DNA from: B1Sed10-231 sp046483385 | GTDB taxonomy: Bacteria; Planctomycetota; Brocadiia; SM23-32 | Assembly (NCBI GenBank): GCA_046483385.1 | Contig: JAWODG010000144.1 | Coordinates: 43,079-107,078 of the forward strand | Length of the DNA: 64,000 bases | Direction: 5' to 3' | In this document: one piece after another, positions 39,410 to 49,230 of the stretch | How the letters are laid out: every line of letters starts with the position of its first letter | How positions within the stretch are numbered: the stretch's first letter is position 1 | Program-made: the position numbers and the translations under genes | The notes under the pieces: model-generated | Database searches by the model: none | What the model was told of the DNA's origin: nothing | The model's input: the letters and a program-made list of their open reading frames with translations, nothing else

Positions 39410-40783
39410 ATGGAAAGCGAAGATCTCTCGAGAAGGGTTTTCCTCGGCTCGGTTGCTGCGGCCGCCGGGGCGGCCCTGAGTTGCCGATACCTGCCCGCAC
39501 GCCGTGGTGCAAAGGCCGGCGAGGGCGGACGCACCCCCAACGTGATCTACATCCTGGCCGACGATCTGGGCTACGGCGACATAGAGCCTTACGGACAGGA
39601 GAAGATCAACACTCCCTCCCTGCGGAGGATGGCCCGGGAGGGGATGAAACTAACCGACCATTACTGCGGCACGTCCGTTTGCGCGCCATCGCGCTGCTCC
39701 CTGCTCACCGGCAAACACATGGGCCACGCTGAGATCACCGGGAACGGGCAGGGTCCCCTTTCCGCCGGCGAGGTCACCATCGCGGAGGTCATGAAGCAGG
39801 CCGGCTACGCGACCGGTTGCGCCGGCAAGTGGGGGCTTGGAGGTCCGGGAAGCAGCGGACACCCCAACGAGCAGGGGTTCGACCACTTCTTCGGATTCCT
39901 GAACCAGACTCGCGCGCACCGCTATTACCCCGAATTCGTGTGGCGCAATGACCAGAAGGTGGAACTGGAAGGAAACCACGGCAAGACGGGGGAGCAGTAT
40001 GTGCACGACCTGTTCACCGAGGAATCGCTGAACTTCATCCGGGCCCACGCGGGAGGGCCTTTCTTCTGGTACCTGCCCTACACGATTCCTCACGCCGATG
40101 TGATAGTGCCCGAGGATTCGATGGCTCCTTACCGGGGTCGCTTTCCCGAGGAGCCCCAAGAGGACGGCTACTATGTGGGCCAGCCAACCCCGAACGCTGC
40201 CCGCGCCGGCATGATCTCCAGGATGGACCGGGACGTGGGCCGCATCCTGGATTTGCTGGTGGAACTGGGCATCGAGAAGGACACACTGGTGATTTTCAGC
40301 AGCGACAACGGTCCCTGTCCGGCGGGCGGACAGGACTTCAGGTTCTTCGACAGCACAGGGCCGTTGAGTGGTGCCAAGCGGCAGCTCAAGGAGGGCGGCA
40401 TCCGGGTGCCGACTATCGCCTGGTGGCCGGGCACGATACCGGCCGGTTCGGTCAGCGGTCACGTCTCGGCTTTCTGGGATGTACTGCCCACCTGCGCGGA
40501 GCTGGCCGGCGTGACGCCCCCTCCAAACGATGGTGTATCCATGTTGCCCCCCCTGAGCGGAAACCCTGCCCGACAGCCGGAGCATGAGTACCTCTACTGG
40601 ACGTTCAGGAACAAGGCGGCCGTCCGTTTCGGGAACTGGAAATACATCCAGGTAGACGGCCGGCCCGAACTCTATAATCTGGCCGAAGACCTGGCCGAGC
40701 AGAACAATCTGGCTGATGCGCGTCCCGACGTAGTCCGGCGTGCAAAGCGTTACATGGGGGCCGCCGCTCAGCCATTGACCTGA
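39410..40783 (+). CDS. Tat-exported sulfatase (formylglycine type)
   Basis: This 457-residue protein opens with a Tat signal (SRRVFLGSVAAAAGAALSC), whose final cysteine could also be lipidated. The core is a type I sulfatase: NVIYILADDLGYGDIEPYG for metal binding, CGTSVCAPSRCSLLTGK with Cys91 in the CxPSR site converted to formylglycine, AGKWGLGG, and VIFSSDNGPCPAGG. Length is short-normal (450-550). It hydrolyses sulfate esters outside the cytoplasm, likely on algal or mucin-type glycans. No formylglycine-generating or anSME gene is present in the window. It is the first of two adjacent sulfatase genes. Confidence 0.94.
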   Translation: MESEDLSRRVFLGSVAAAAGAALSCRYLPARRGAKAGEGGRTPNVIYILADDLGYGDIEPYGQEKINTPSLRRMAREGMKLTDHYCGTSVCAPSRCSLLTGKHMGHAEITGNGQGPLSAGEVTIAEVMKQAGYATGCAGKWGLGGPGSSGHPNEQGFDHFFGFLNQTRAHRYYPEFVWRNDQKVELEGNHGKTGEQYVHDLFTEESLNFIRAHAGGPFFWYLPYTIPHADVIVPEDSMAPYRGRFPEEPQEDGYYVGQPTPNAARAGMISRMDRDVGRILDLLVELGIEKDTLVIFSSDNGPCPAGGQDFRFFDSTGPLSGAKRQLKEGGIRVPTIAWWPGTIPAGSVSGHVSAFWDVLPTCAELAGVTPPPNDGVSMLPPLSGNPARQPEHEYLYWTFRNKAAVRFGNWKYIQVDGRPELYNLAEDLAEQNNLADARPDVVRRAKRYMGAAAQPLT

Positions 40784-40894
40784 TTCAGTCGGCGTCTTCG
40801 CAATCCTGATGGCTCAAAGCGGGCATCGGTCCGAACTGCCGGGGCGAGCCCGGTCTGGGCTCAGAAACTGGTTGCCGCGACCGGGGGAGTAGCT

Positions 40895-42358
40895 ATGGGA
40901 TCGACAGACCGACGGAAAGGCGATGAACCGGGCCGCTGCTTGTGGACGCGTCGGCGCTTCGTTAAGGCGGCGGCAGGGGCGGTGGGAGCGGTTCCTCTGG
41001 GACTGCTGGGTTCACTTCCGGGCGCACCGGGAAGCGACAAGCCGAACATTGTCTTCATCCTCGCCGACGACCTCGGATGGCCGGACGTGGGTTTCATGGG
41101 GAATCCCGTCATCGAGACTCCTCATCTGGACGCGCTCTCCAGGAAGGGAGTCACCTTCACTGAGGCCTACGCCTCAGCGGCCAACTGCGCGCCGTCGCGT
41201 GCGAGCATGCTCACCGGTCAGTACACGGTGCGGCATGGCATCTATCAGTTCGTCGAGCGGAAGCAACACCCCTTGAAGAGCGTCGACACAAGAAGCCACC
41301 TGCAGGCGGGCAAAGTGACGGTGGCGGAAGCGCTCCGGAACTGCGGTTACGACTGCACCTTTATCGGCAAATGGCACCTGGGCGGGACGGGCACACCCAC
41401 GGGTCCGATCGCCCAGGGCTTTGATCGGAACATCGGCGGGGGCAGAAACGGTAGTCCGCTCAGAGGCTACCATCCGCCATATGAGTATCCTGTCGTGCGC
41501 CGGGCCCCTGACGGGGGCCGCGTGCGAGAGGTCCTCTCCGAGCAGAAAGGCGGCCGGTATCTGACCGACCGATTCACGGACGAGGCTTGCCGCCTTATCG
41601 GAGAAGCCGAGGATAGTTTCTTCCTCATGCTCTCGTACCACTGTCCACACAGCCCGCTGCAGGGCAAGGAGCAGTTAGTGGATAAATACCGCCGGAAGAT
41701 ACCGGCCGGCTCCCGGCTGGACGCCCGTTACGCGGCCATGGTCGAGGGCCTGGATACCAACGTGGGGCGGGTGCTCTCCGCCCTGCAGGCAGCAGGGTTG
41801 ACCGAGGAGACGCTCGTGGTGTTCTTCAGCGACAATGGCGGCGCGCCGTTCGCCAGCAGTATGGAGCCCCTGCGTGGGGCCAAGAGGGACTTCTACGAGG
41901 GGGGCATCCGGGTGCCCATGGTTGTTTCGTGGCCTGGTGTGGTAGAGCCGGGCAGCAGGTGCGACGTCCCCGTGAACGGTGTCGACCTCATGCCGACGTT
42001 CCTGGAGGCGGCCGGGTGCGGACCGCCTCCCGACCAGGTGATCGACGGTGCGAGCCTTATGCCACTGCTGCGAGGGGAGGCGGCACTTACGGATCGCCCT
42101 CTCTTCTGGCACTTCCCCGGGTATGTCAAAGGCAGCCCGCCCGTGGGGGTGGTGCGAAAGGGCGACTATAAACTTCTGGAGTTCTTCGAGGACGACCATC
42201 TGGAGCTATACAACATCCGGGACGACATCGGGGAGCAGACTAATCTTGCCGGTCAGAAACCCGAAAAGACCAGGGAAATGCACGATCTGATCGTCCGCTG
42301 GCGAAAGAACGTTGGCGCCCCCATGCCCCGGCCAAACCCGCGATACCAGGAGCGCTGA
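40895..42358 (+). CDS. Tat-exported sulfatase (formylglycine type)
   Basis: This 487-residue protein has a Tat signal (TRRRFVKAAAGAVGAVPLGLLG) and sulfatase motifs: NIVFILADDLGWPDVGFMG, the formylglycine site NCAPSRASMLTG (Cys98), FIGKWHLGG, and VFFSDNGGAPFASSMEPLRGAKRDFYEGGIRVPM. The latter resembles N-acetylgalactosamine- and arylsulfatase-like enzymes. A GGGGGAG precedes the ATG by 5 nt. It lies 111 bp after the other Tat sulfatase and is diverged from it, suggesting different sulfate positions on one substrate. Confidence 0.94.
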   Translation: MGSTDRRKGDEPGRCLWTRRRFVKAAAGAVGAVPLGLLGSLPGAPGSDKPNIVFILADDLGWPDVGFMGNPVIETPHLDALSRKGVTFTEAYASAANCAPSRASMLTGQYTVRHGIYQFVERKQHPLKSVDTRSHLQAGKVTVAEALRNCGYDCTFIGKWHLGGTGTPTGPIAQGFDRNIGGGRNGSPLRGYHPPYEYPVVRRAPDGGRVREVLSEQKGGRYLTDRFTDEACRLIGEAEDSFFLMLSYHCPHSPLQGKEQLVDKYRRKIPAGSRLDARYAAMVEGLDTNVGRVLSALQAAGLTEETLVVFFSDNGGAPFASSMEPLRGAKRDFYEGGIRVPMVVSWPGVVEPGSRCDVPVNGVDLMPTFLEAAGCGPPPDQVIDGASLMPLLRGEAALTDRPLFWHFPGYVKGSPPVGVVRKGDYKLLEFFEDDHLELYNIRDDIGEQTNLAGQKPEKTREMHDLIVRWRKNVGAPMPRPNPRYQER

Positions 42359-42490
42359 GTTCCGTCCCGCGGCGCGCTTTCTACCGGCCCCTTCTCCGCG
42401 TGGCGGCCCAAGCCTCGGGAACAAACGAGCACGGTATGGCCAGGGCGCTTGCGCCCGTGAGGTTATGCGTCGTCCGCCAACACCTGGAAC

Positions 42491-43180
42491 TCAGGCCAGC
42501 GCTTCGCCGATCGCGGCGCGGGCCAGCAGTCGGGTGCTGTCCAGCGTCGGCAGCGGTGCGTCGTCCGGACGCACCAGCAGGGGTATCTCCGTGCAGCCCA
42601 GCACGGCGGCGTCCGCTCCGCGAGCCTTCAGCCGCTCCATGACCTCGTTGAAGAAGAGGCGCGACTCCTCCGGGAACTCCGCCTTCACGAGCTGGGTGAA
42701 GATTATCTCGTCTATGCGTTCCCGGTCGTCCTCCCCCGGGATGACGGTGTCGATGCCCATCCGGCCGAGCTGCCCGGGGTAGACGGGTCCCGTCATCAGG
42801 TAACGCGTGCCGAGTATGCCGAGAGTCCCGAAGCCCCGGCTCCGGGCCTCCTCCCCGACGACCCGGGCGATGTGCAGCCACGGTATCGGCGATTCGGCCT
42901 TCACCATCTCATACGCCTCGTGGATGGTGTTGTCCGGCGAGATGGCAAAGTCCGCCCCGGCCCCGGCCACCTTCCGGGCGGAGGAGAGCATCAGGTCGGC
43001 AACACCGCGCCAGTCGCCGGCCCGGATGAACTCCATGTACTCGCCGAGACAGTGGTTATGCATGGTTATCTCGGGGTGGCGGTCCTCCCCCATACGCTCA
43101 GGCGCTTCGTTGCAGATGGTGCGGTAGCAGAGGGCCGCCCCCTCCGCGCTGCAGGCGACAATGCCGATGTGTTTGCTCAC
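42491..43180 (-). CDS. Aspartate/glutamate racemase-family protein with one altered catalytic position
   Basis: This 229-residue protein has the Asp/Glu racemase two-domain fold: HIGIVACSAEGAALCYRTIC, ITMHNHCLGEYMEFI, GTLGILGTRYLMTGPVYPG and the second catalytic cysteine in AAVLGCTEIPLLV. The first catalytic position, normally Cys in CNTAH, is Asp here (SPDNTIHEA). E. coli YgeA has Thr at this place and remains active in one direction, so this protein may be a one-sided racemase, a hydantoin- or maleate-type enzyme, or an isomerase. It faces away from the sulfatases and has no clear operon partner. Confidence 0.83.
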   Translation of the reverse strand: MSKHIGIVACSAEGAALCYRTICNEAPERMGEDRHPEITMHNHCLGEYMEFIRAGDWRGVADLMLSSARKVAGAGADFAISPDNTIHEAYEMVKAESPIPWLHIARVVGEEARSRGFGTLGILGTRYLMTGPVYPGQLGRMGIDTVIPGEDDRERIDEIIFTQLVKAEFPEESRLFFNEVMERLKARGADAAVLGCTEIPLLVRPDDAPLPTLDSTRLLARAAIGEALA

Positions 43181-43411
43181 GGTTGCTCCCTGGGCTGAGG
43201 TCGGATTCGACGATATCGCCCCCGGCCCGCACCTTCAAGCGAGTGGCCCGGCGCCGGCCGCCGCCGGTCCGGGCGACGCAGAGGGCCGCGCACCGAAGGC
43301 GCGCAACATGACAGCCCGGGGTGCCGGCCCGGGAAAGGCAAGCGCAACAGTGTGAATGCGACCTGAAAGGGCGCGACAGACGCAACACCCGGGGTCAGCG
43401 GGGATGCCCCG

Positions 43412-43450
43412 AACGGCGAGCAAGAGCAGGAGCACGAGTGCGAGCACGAA
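43412..43450. repeat. Purine-rich repeat R2, copy 1
   Basis: AACGGCGAGCAAGAGCAGG followed by AGCACGAGTGCGAGCACGA occurs here and almost identically at 60826-60863, with a shorter relative at 14461-14482. It lies in the 405-bp gap 43181-43585, where I see no gene; the sequence around it is GC-rich and unstructured. Confidence 0.65.
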
Positions 43451-43585
43451 GACACTGCCACCTTGACGATGCGGGGGGCCGGGGCTACACTGGGCGCCTG
43501 ACCGGAAAACCCCCCTCGTGCGGCGGCCGGCACCGCGCGCACGTGGCCTTTCCCCGCACCCCAGACTGAACCCGAGGGAGAAGGC

Positions 43586-45103
43586 ATGTCCGGGCTCATC
43601 GGCTTCGACAACGCCAAGTACATCCGCGAGCAGACGGCGGCCATCCGGGAGCGCGTCAACCGCTTCGACAGCAAGCTCTACCTGGAGTTCGGCGGGAAGC
43701 TGGTCTTCGACCACCACGCCGCGCGCGTGCTGCCGGGGTTCGACCCCAACGCCAAGATGACCCTGCTGCGCGAACTGAAGGACGACGCCCAGATCATCCT
43801 CTGCATCTACGCGGGCGATATCGAGCGGCGTAAGATGCGCGCCGACTTCGGCGTGACCTACGACGTGGACGCCCTCCGGCTGATAGACGACTTCCGCACC
43901 GCGGGGCTCGACGTGGCGGGCGTGGTCATCACCCGCTACGAGGGGCAGCCCGCCGCCCGCGTCTTCCGCAACAAGCTGAGCCGCCGCGGCATCGCCGTCT
44001 ACACACATCCCGTCACGCGCGACTACCCGTCCAACCTGGAACTCGTCGTCAGCGAAGACGGCTACGGCGCCCATGACTACATCCCCACCGACAGGCCCCT
44101 GGTTATCGTCACGGGCCCCGGCCCGGGCAGCGGCAAGATGGCGACCTGCCTCTCGCAGATGTACCACGACCATCAGTCGGGTGGCCGGTCGGGCTACGCC
44201 AAGTTCGAGACCTTCCCCATCTGGAACCTCCCGCTGAAGCATCCCGTCAATGTCGCCTACGAGGCCGCCACCGCGGACCTGCGGGACGTCAACATGATAG
44301 ACCCCTTCCACCTGGAGGCCTACGGGGAGACGGCGGTCAACTACAACCGGGACGTGGAGGCCTTTCCCGTCCTGCGACGCATCCTGGAGCGCATCACGGG
44401 GGACGAATCGCCCTACAAGTCGCCCACCGACATGGGCGTCAATCGCGCCGGCTTCGCCATCACCGACGACGAAGTGGTGCGGCAGGCCGCCCGCCAGGAG
44501 GTCATCCGCCGCTGGTACCGCTACCGCTGCGAGTACGCGATGGGGCTCGGCGAGCGGGAAACCGTCGAGCGCGTCGCCCGCCTGATGGAAAAACTCGAGG
44601 TGGAAGCTTCCGACCGACGGGTGGTCCAGCCGGCCAGCCGTGCCGCCGAGGACGCGGAGGCGGGCGGAAAGGGACACAAGGGCATCTACTGCGGGGCCGC
44701 CCTGGAACTGCCCGACGACGGCATAGTCACCGGTAAGAACTCCCCTCTCATGCACGCCGCATCCAGTCTGGTCCTGAACGCGGTCAAGCAGCTTGCCGGC
44801 ATCCCGGACGAGATACACCTGCTGTCGCCCTCCGTGCTGGAGTCCGTGAGCAACATGAAGAGGACGGTGCTTAACTCCCGCACGGCCAGCCTCGACCTGG
44901 AGGAGGCCCTCATTGCGCTCAGCATCAGCGCGGCCACCAATCCCACGGCGCAGCACGCCGTGGAGAAGCTGAAGGAACTGCACGGCTGCGAGGCGCACCT
45001 GACGCACATCCCCACTCCCGGGGACGAGGCCGGCCTGAAGAGCCTGGGCATCAACCTGACCAGCGAGCCTCGCTTCGCCGGCAAGAGCCTCTTCCAGCAG
45101 TAA
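43586..45103 (+). CDS. DUF1846-family protein
   Basis: This 505-residue protein matches DUF1846 across its whole length: IGFDNAKYIREQTAAIRERVNRFDSKLYLEFGGKLVFDHHAARVLPGFDPNAKM at the start. TGPGPGSGKMATCLSQMYHD is a P-loop-like phosphate-binding motif, and KFETFPIWNLPLKHPVNVAYEAATADL and MGVNRAGFAITDDEVV follow. Structures exist but no reaction is established to my knowledge. The GSGK loop suggests nucleotide or phosphate binding. The gene stands alone with a GAGGGAG site, followed by the epimerase gene 97 bp downstream. Confidence 0.92.
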   Translation: MSGLIGFDNAKYIREQTAAIRERVNRFDSKLYLEFGGKLVFDHHAARVLPGFDPNAKMTLLRELKDDAQIILCIYAGDIERRKMRADFGVTYDVDALRLIDDFRTAGLDVAGVVITRYEGQPAARVFRNKLSRRGIAVYTHPVTRDYPSNLELVVSEDGYGAHDYIPTDRPLVIVTGPGPGSGKMATCLSQMYHDHQSGGRSGYAKFETFPIWNLPLKHPVNVAYEAATADLRDVNMIDPFHLEAYGETAVNYNRDVEAFPVLRRILERITGDESPYKSPTDMGVNRAGFAITDDEVVRQAARQEVIRRWYRYRCEYAMGLGERETVERVARLMEKLEVEASDRRVVQPASRAAEDAEAGGKGHKGIYCGAALELPDDGIVTGKNSPLMHAASSLVLNAVKQLAGIPDEIHLLSPSVLESVSNMKRTVLNSRTASLDLEEALIALSISAATNPTAQHAVEKLKELHGCEAHLTHIPTPGDEAGLKSLGINLTSEPRFAGKSLFQQ

Positions 45104-45200
45104 AGGCGCCGCCAACCCGGCACCGCCGGTTGCCACGCCGGGGCACGTGTGCTAAAGAATGCCCTCTGTCCACGCGAGAACTTCTCCGGAGGCGCAGGCC

Positions 45201-46049
45201 ATGCTGTTCGGCGTGAACCTGATGCTGTTCGGCGACACGGTGGACGAGAACGCCCTTGAGCGGTTCGCGCTCATCCGCGAGATCGGCTTCGACGGTGTCG
45301 AGGTGCCCGTCTTCGAACCCGACGCGGTGGACGTGGGCGCCATCCGGTCGGCCGCCCGACGGCACGGGCTGGCCCTCACGGCCTCCGGTGCCTTGCCGCC
45401 GGGGAGCCGGCTGTGCGGGGACGATGCCGAAGCCCGCCGCGCCGCCGAGAACTATCTGCGCCACAGCATACGCGTTGTGGCCGGGCTGGGGGCAACCGTG
45501 TTCTGCGGACCTTTCTACAAACCCGTCGGCCAGACTGACCCCGACACCCCGCCGGAAGTGCAGCGGGCCGAGGTCGCCGCGGCGCTCAGGCCTCTGGCCG
45601 ATGAAGCGCACGAGCAGGGCGTGGCGCTCGCCGTTGAGCCACTCAACCGCTTCGAGACCGACCTGCTGAACACGGTGGAGGACGGCGTCGAGTTCATCCG
45701 GGACGTCGGCAGCCCGGGGGCCGGGCTGCTTCTGGACACCTTCCACATGCACATCGAGGAGAAGGACGCTGCGGGCGCGGTCCGGTGGGCGGCCGAGACG
45801 GGCACGCTGGCGCACTTCCACGCCAGCGAAAACGACCGCGGCGTGCCCGGGACGGGTCAGGTGCGGTGGGGCGACATCTCCGACGCCCTGCGAGACACAG
45901 ACTATGACGATTGGGTCGTCCTGGAGACGTTCAACCAGGGCAACCAGGCCATACGCCGGGCCGTCTCCTGCTGGCGCCCGTTCTACGAGAACGAGGAGCA
46001 GTTCATGCGCGAAGGCCTGCGATTCGTGCGAAGCCGGTTCGGGAGGTGA
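45201..46049 (+). CDS. Sugar epimerase, D-tagatose/D-psicose 3-epimerase-like
   Basis: The ATG at 45201 (282 residues) has GGAGG 8 nt upstream. The barrel carries the four metal ligands of ketose 3-epimerases: Glu in VALAVEPLNRFETDLLN, Asp in GLLLDTFHMHIEEKD, His in LAHFHASENDRGVPGTGQVRW, and Glu in DDWVVLETFN. HASENDRG and GxGxVxW spacing are typical of this subgroup. It interconverts ketohexoses at C3. The sulfatase gene starts 54 bp later, consistent with one catabolic unit. Confidence 0.88.
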   Translation: MLFGVNLMLFGDTVDENALERFALIREIGFDGVEVPVFEPDAVDVGAIRSAARRHGLALTASGALPPGSRLCGDDAEARRAAENYLRHSIRVVAGLGATVFCGPFYKPVGQTDPDTPPEVQRAEVAAALRPLADEAHEQGVALAVEPLNRFETDLLNTVEDGVEFIRDVGSPGAGLLLDTFHMHIEEKDAAGAVRWAAETGTLAHFHASENDRGVPGTGQVRWGDISDALRDTDYDDWVVLETFNQGNQAIRRAVSCWRPFYENEEQFMREGLRFVRSRFGR

Positions 46050-46103
46050 TTGCAGCGCCTGAGCGGCGGCATAACTTGCCACAAGCCGACTGGAGAACCG
46101 ACC

Positions 46104-47429
46104 ATGGAGCGACCGAACATACTGTTCATCATGACCGACCAGCAGCGCTACGACGGGCTGTCCTGCCGCGGGGACACGCCGGCCCGGACACCCAACCTCG
46201 ACCGGCTGGCCGCGCAGGGAACCCGCTTCGACAACTGCCACGTCCAGTGCCCCCTCTGCGTGCCGTCGCGGTTCTCGATGCTGACCGGCACCTACGTCCA
46301 CACCCATAAGACGTTTATCAACGAACACCCCCTGGACGAGACGGTGCCCACGTGGGCGGAGCGGCTCCGCGATGCCGGGTACCGCGCGGTCGCCGTGGGC
46401 AAGACCCACTCGGTGCATCGCGGCTTCGAGCGCGTCCCGATGAACTTCAAAGGCCACGCCGCCGAGGCGAAATGGCCCCACGGCCGGTTCGTCCGCCCGG
46501 CCGACTGCACGAAGGAGGACTGGCTCGACTTCCGCATCGCCCGGCAGGGCGTCGAGTTCCTCCGGGAACTGGGCCGCGGGCCCGATCCGTTCTGCCTGTT
46601 CGTGGGCATCCACGCCCCGCACCCGCCGTACTTCCTGCCCGAGCCCTTCGACACCCTCTACGACCCGGCCGAGGTCCCGGTTCCCGAATTCCACGAGGAG
46701 GAGCTGGCCGCCAAGACCTACGGTCAGCGGGAGATGTACGAGCGGTTCTTCAAGCCGCTCGACCCCGACCACATCCGCCGGATGATCGCCGGCTACTGGG
46801 CCAGCGTGGCCATAGCGGACGCCGCCGCCGGCACGGTGCTGGACGCGCTGGACGACTTCGGGCTGACGGAGGATACGCTGGTCTGCTTTGTCTCCGACCA
46901 CGGCGACCTGAACGGGGAGCACGGGCTGTTCAGCAAGTTCACCTCCGCCTACGACAGCGAGACGCGGGTGCCTCTCATCTGGCGCTGGCCCGGCCACATA
47001 CCGGAGGGACGGGTGGTTGAGGACCTGGTCGAATCCATCGACCTGGTGCCGACGCTGCTTGAGGTCGCCGACGCGGACCCAATACCGGAGGACAACGGGC
47101 GCTCCCTGTGGTCGTTCCTCGAGGGTGGCCGGCCCGAGACCACCCACCGCGAATACGTCACCAGCACCTGCGGCTGGAGCGAGATATCGATACGCCCTCA
47201 GGGCCACATGATCCGCACGCCCACGCACAAACTCGTCTACTATCCGCTGGAGCCGGTGGACGAACTGTACGACGTCGTCAATGATCCCGGGGAGGTCAAC
47301 AACCTCTACGGCGACCCCGAGCATGAGGAGCTGCACCGGGAGCTGAAGGATGAGTTGATGCGCTTCCTGACAACCTCCGCCCGCCTGCCGCAGCAGGGCC
47401 ACCCGCGCTTCACCCGCAAGCCGATGTAG
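46104..47429 (+). CDS. Sulfatase or related phosphohydrolase, cytoplasmic
   Basis: The ATG at 46104 (441 residues) has GGAGA upstream. It lacks a signal peptide, unlike the two Tat sulfatases. Motifs: NILFIMTDQQRYDGLSCRG (metal site), CPLCVPSRFSMLTG with formylglycine cysteine at 52, AVGKTHSVHRGFERVP, HAPHPPYFLPEPF, and CFVSDHGDLNGEHGLFSKFTSAYDSETRVPLIWRWPG. The sequence resembles choline-sulfatase/iduronate-2-sulfatase-like and arylsulfatase A-like proteins. Lacking a signal, it probably desulfates imported sugars. A phosphonate monoester hydrolase activity is a possible alternative. Confidence 0.9.
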   Translation: MERPNILFIMTDQQRYDGLSCRGDTPARTPNLDRLAAQGTRFDNCHVQCPLCVPSRFSMLTGTYVHTHKTFINEHPLDETVPTWAERLRDAGYRAVAVGKTHSVHRGFERVPMNFKGHAAEAKWPHGRFVRPADCTKEDWLDFRIARQGVEFLRELGRGPDPFCLFVGIHAPHPPYFLPEPFDTLYDPAEVPVPEFHEEELAAKTYGQREMYERFFKPLDPDHIRRMIAGYWASVAIADAAAGTVLDALDDFGLTEDTLVCFVSDHGDLNGEHGLFSKFTSAYDSETRVPLIWRWPGHIPEGRVVEDLVESIDLVPTLLEVADADPIPEDNGRSLWSFLEGGRPETTHREYVTSTCGWSEISIRPQGHMIRTPTHKLVYYPLEPVDELYDVVNDPGEVNNLYGDPEHEELHRELKDELMRFLTTSARLPQQGHPRFTRKPM

Positions 47430-47898
47430 ACGGCCTGACGTCGCCCGCGACCGGGATCGCCCGACGCAAAGGACCGGGCAGAGAGTTCGCCCCAGCACCT
47501 GTTCGGCGCCTGCAGGATCCGGTGTATCGCAGGGGCTCAGAGCCTGCGCGTCGCCCCCCAGCGCCGCCACTGGGGAGCGAGGCAACCACGCTGAGACCAC
47601 TGTGTCGTGCCGCAGACACGCCACATACCAGCCCGGAGCCGAGCCCCGGGTTCTCTGCGACCCGTATCCATCCTGCGCCCTGACAGGGCGCAACATCGAG
47701 GGACACAACGCGGGCCTCCCTGGTCCCACAGACGCGTGACTCCGGAGCCCAAGGGATGAGCACGAAGAGACGACGCACACCGCCACGGCGTGCCACCACC
47801 GGCCCGAATCCCTCCCCTCACCTTGATATGGCGCCGCGCAGAAGGTAAAAACTACCCCTTCGGCTGGAATCGTCCCCCCTTACTCGGAGTGATTCACC
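47430..47898. other. 469-bp intergenic gap, nothing recognised
   Basis: No coding frame, tRNA, or clear terminator could be supported. A few short GC hairpins occur, for example around CCAGCGCCGCCACTGG near 47555. The downstream gene has GGAGTG before its ATG. Confidence 0.5.
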
Positions 47899-48942
47899 AT
47901 GCCACAGAAGGTGAGAGTAGGCTTCATAGGCACCGGCGGCATCGCCGGACTGCAGGCCAAGAACCTGTCGGACATCGAGGACGTCGAGATAGTCGCCGGG
48001 TGCGACATCAGCGAGGAGGCCCTCGCGAAGTTCGCCGAGAAATACGAGGTGCCCCAGACCTTCACCGACTACAACGAGATGCTCCAGCTCGACGAGCTGG
48101 ACGCCGTCACGGTCTGCACCCCCAACATCGCCCACAAGGACCCCACCATCGCCGCGCTCAAGGCCGGCAAGCACACGATGGTGGAGAAGCCGATGGCCAT
48201 GAACGCCGAGGAGGCGCAGGCCATGGTGGACGCGGGCGAGCAGAGCGAGGCCACCCTGACGATGGGCTTCCAGTACCGCCTCAGCCCCGCCGCGCAGACG
48301 CTGAAGCGGTTCGTGGACGATGGCCAGATCGGCGGCGTCATGTTCGCCCGCGTGCAAGCGCTGCGCCGGCTGGGCATCCCCAACTGGGGCGTGTTCGGCC
48401 GCAAAGAGCTGCAGGGCGGCGGCCCGCTGATCGACATCGGCGTGCACCTGATCGAGTGCGCCCACTTCCTGATGCGGGAGCCGAAGCCGGTGGCCGCCAG
48501 CGCCCGCATGTTCACATACGCCGGCGATAAGCCGTGCGAGGTGGACTGCCAGTGGCCGGACTGGGACCACGAGACCTACACCGTCGAAGACCTGGCCGTC
48601 GGGTTCGTGCGGTTCGACAACGGCGCGGTCATGTCGGTCGAGTCCAGCTTCGTGGCGCACATCGAGGAGAACGTCTTCAACGTCCAGATAATGGGCGAGA
48701 AGGGCGGCTGCACGCTCCACCCGCCGATGGTGTTCAAGAACGAGGCGGGCACCATGGTCAACGTCGAGCCGGCCCACATGGGCAAATGGCACTCGATGAC
48801 CAAAAAGATCCAGGACTGGATCGCGCGCATCCGCGGCGAGCGGGAGACCCAGTGCCCCGCCGAGGCCGGCCTGATGGTGCAGAAGATCCTCGACGGCCTC
48901 TACAGAAGCGCCGAAGAGGGCAAAGAAATCCCCATCGACTGA
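47899..48942 (+). CDS. Gfo/Idh/MocA-family oxidoreductase
   Basis: This 347-residue enzyme starts with VRVGFIGTGGIAGLQAKNLSDI, the dinucleotide-binding motif. TMVEKPMAMNAEEAQAMV has the catalytic Lys and GGGPLIDIGVHLIECAHFLM the Asp/His pair. The substrate region contains DHETYTVEDLAVGFVRFDNGAVMSVESSFVAH. It is monocistronic by spacing. It likely belongs to the same sugar oxidation network as the three other family members in the window, from which it differs clearly in sequence. Confidence 0.92.
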   Translation: MPQKVRVGFIGTGGIAGLQAKNLSDIEDVEIVAGCDISEEALAKFAEKYEVPQTFTDYNEMLQLDELDAVTVCTPNIAHKDPTIAALKAGKHTMVEKPMAMNAEEAQAMVDAGEQSEATLTMGFQYRLSPAAQTLKRFVDDGQIGGVMFARVQALRRLGIPNWGVFGRKELQGGGPLIDIGVHLIECAHFLMREPKPVAASARMFTYAGDKPCEVDCQWPDWDHETYTVEDLAVGFVRFDNGAVMSVESSFVAHIEENVFNVQIMGEKGGCTLHPPMVFKNEAGTMVNVEPAHMGKWHSMTKKIQDWIARIRGERETQCPAEAGLMVQKILDGLYRSAEEGKEIPID

Positions 48943-49230
48943 GCTACCCCCGCGGCAAGCCAGAGAAACCCTTCACGTCGCCGGCGGGATGGTGGGCTCC
49001 CGAGCCGGCCCGCAGTGGGCGTCCCGATTGCCAGTAGGTGCCCGGTCGCGATTGCGACAGCAGTCCAGGATGTCCCACGGGCGGAGACGGCCGTGCTCCG
49101 CCACGCGCCACGGATTGCGCTGTATGCTGGCGGCACGCGCGCCGCGCTTCACAGGCGGGACCCCGTGAGCCGCCCTCTCGAAACCCCAGTGCGCCCCGCC
49201 GCAGGTCGTCCGGGCTCCGCGTCCAACCGG

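Noticed and set aside
45051..47786. 911-codon open frame on the minus strand opposite the epimerase and sulfatase genes
   Set aside because: The opposite strand encodes well-supported enzymes with intact active sites; the antisense translation has no recognisable motif.
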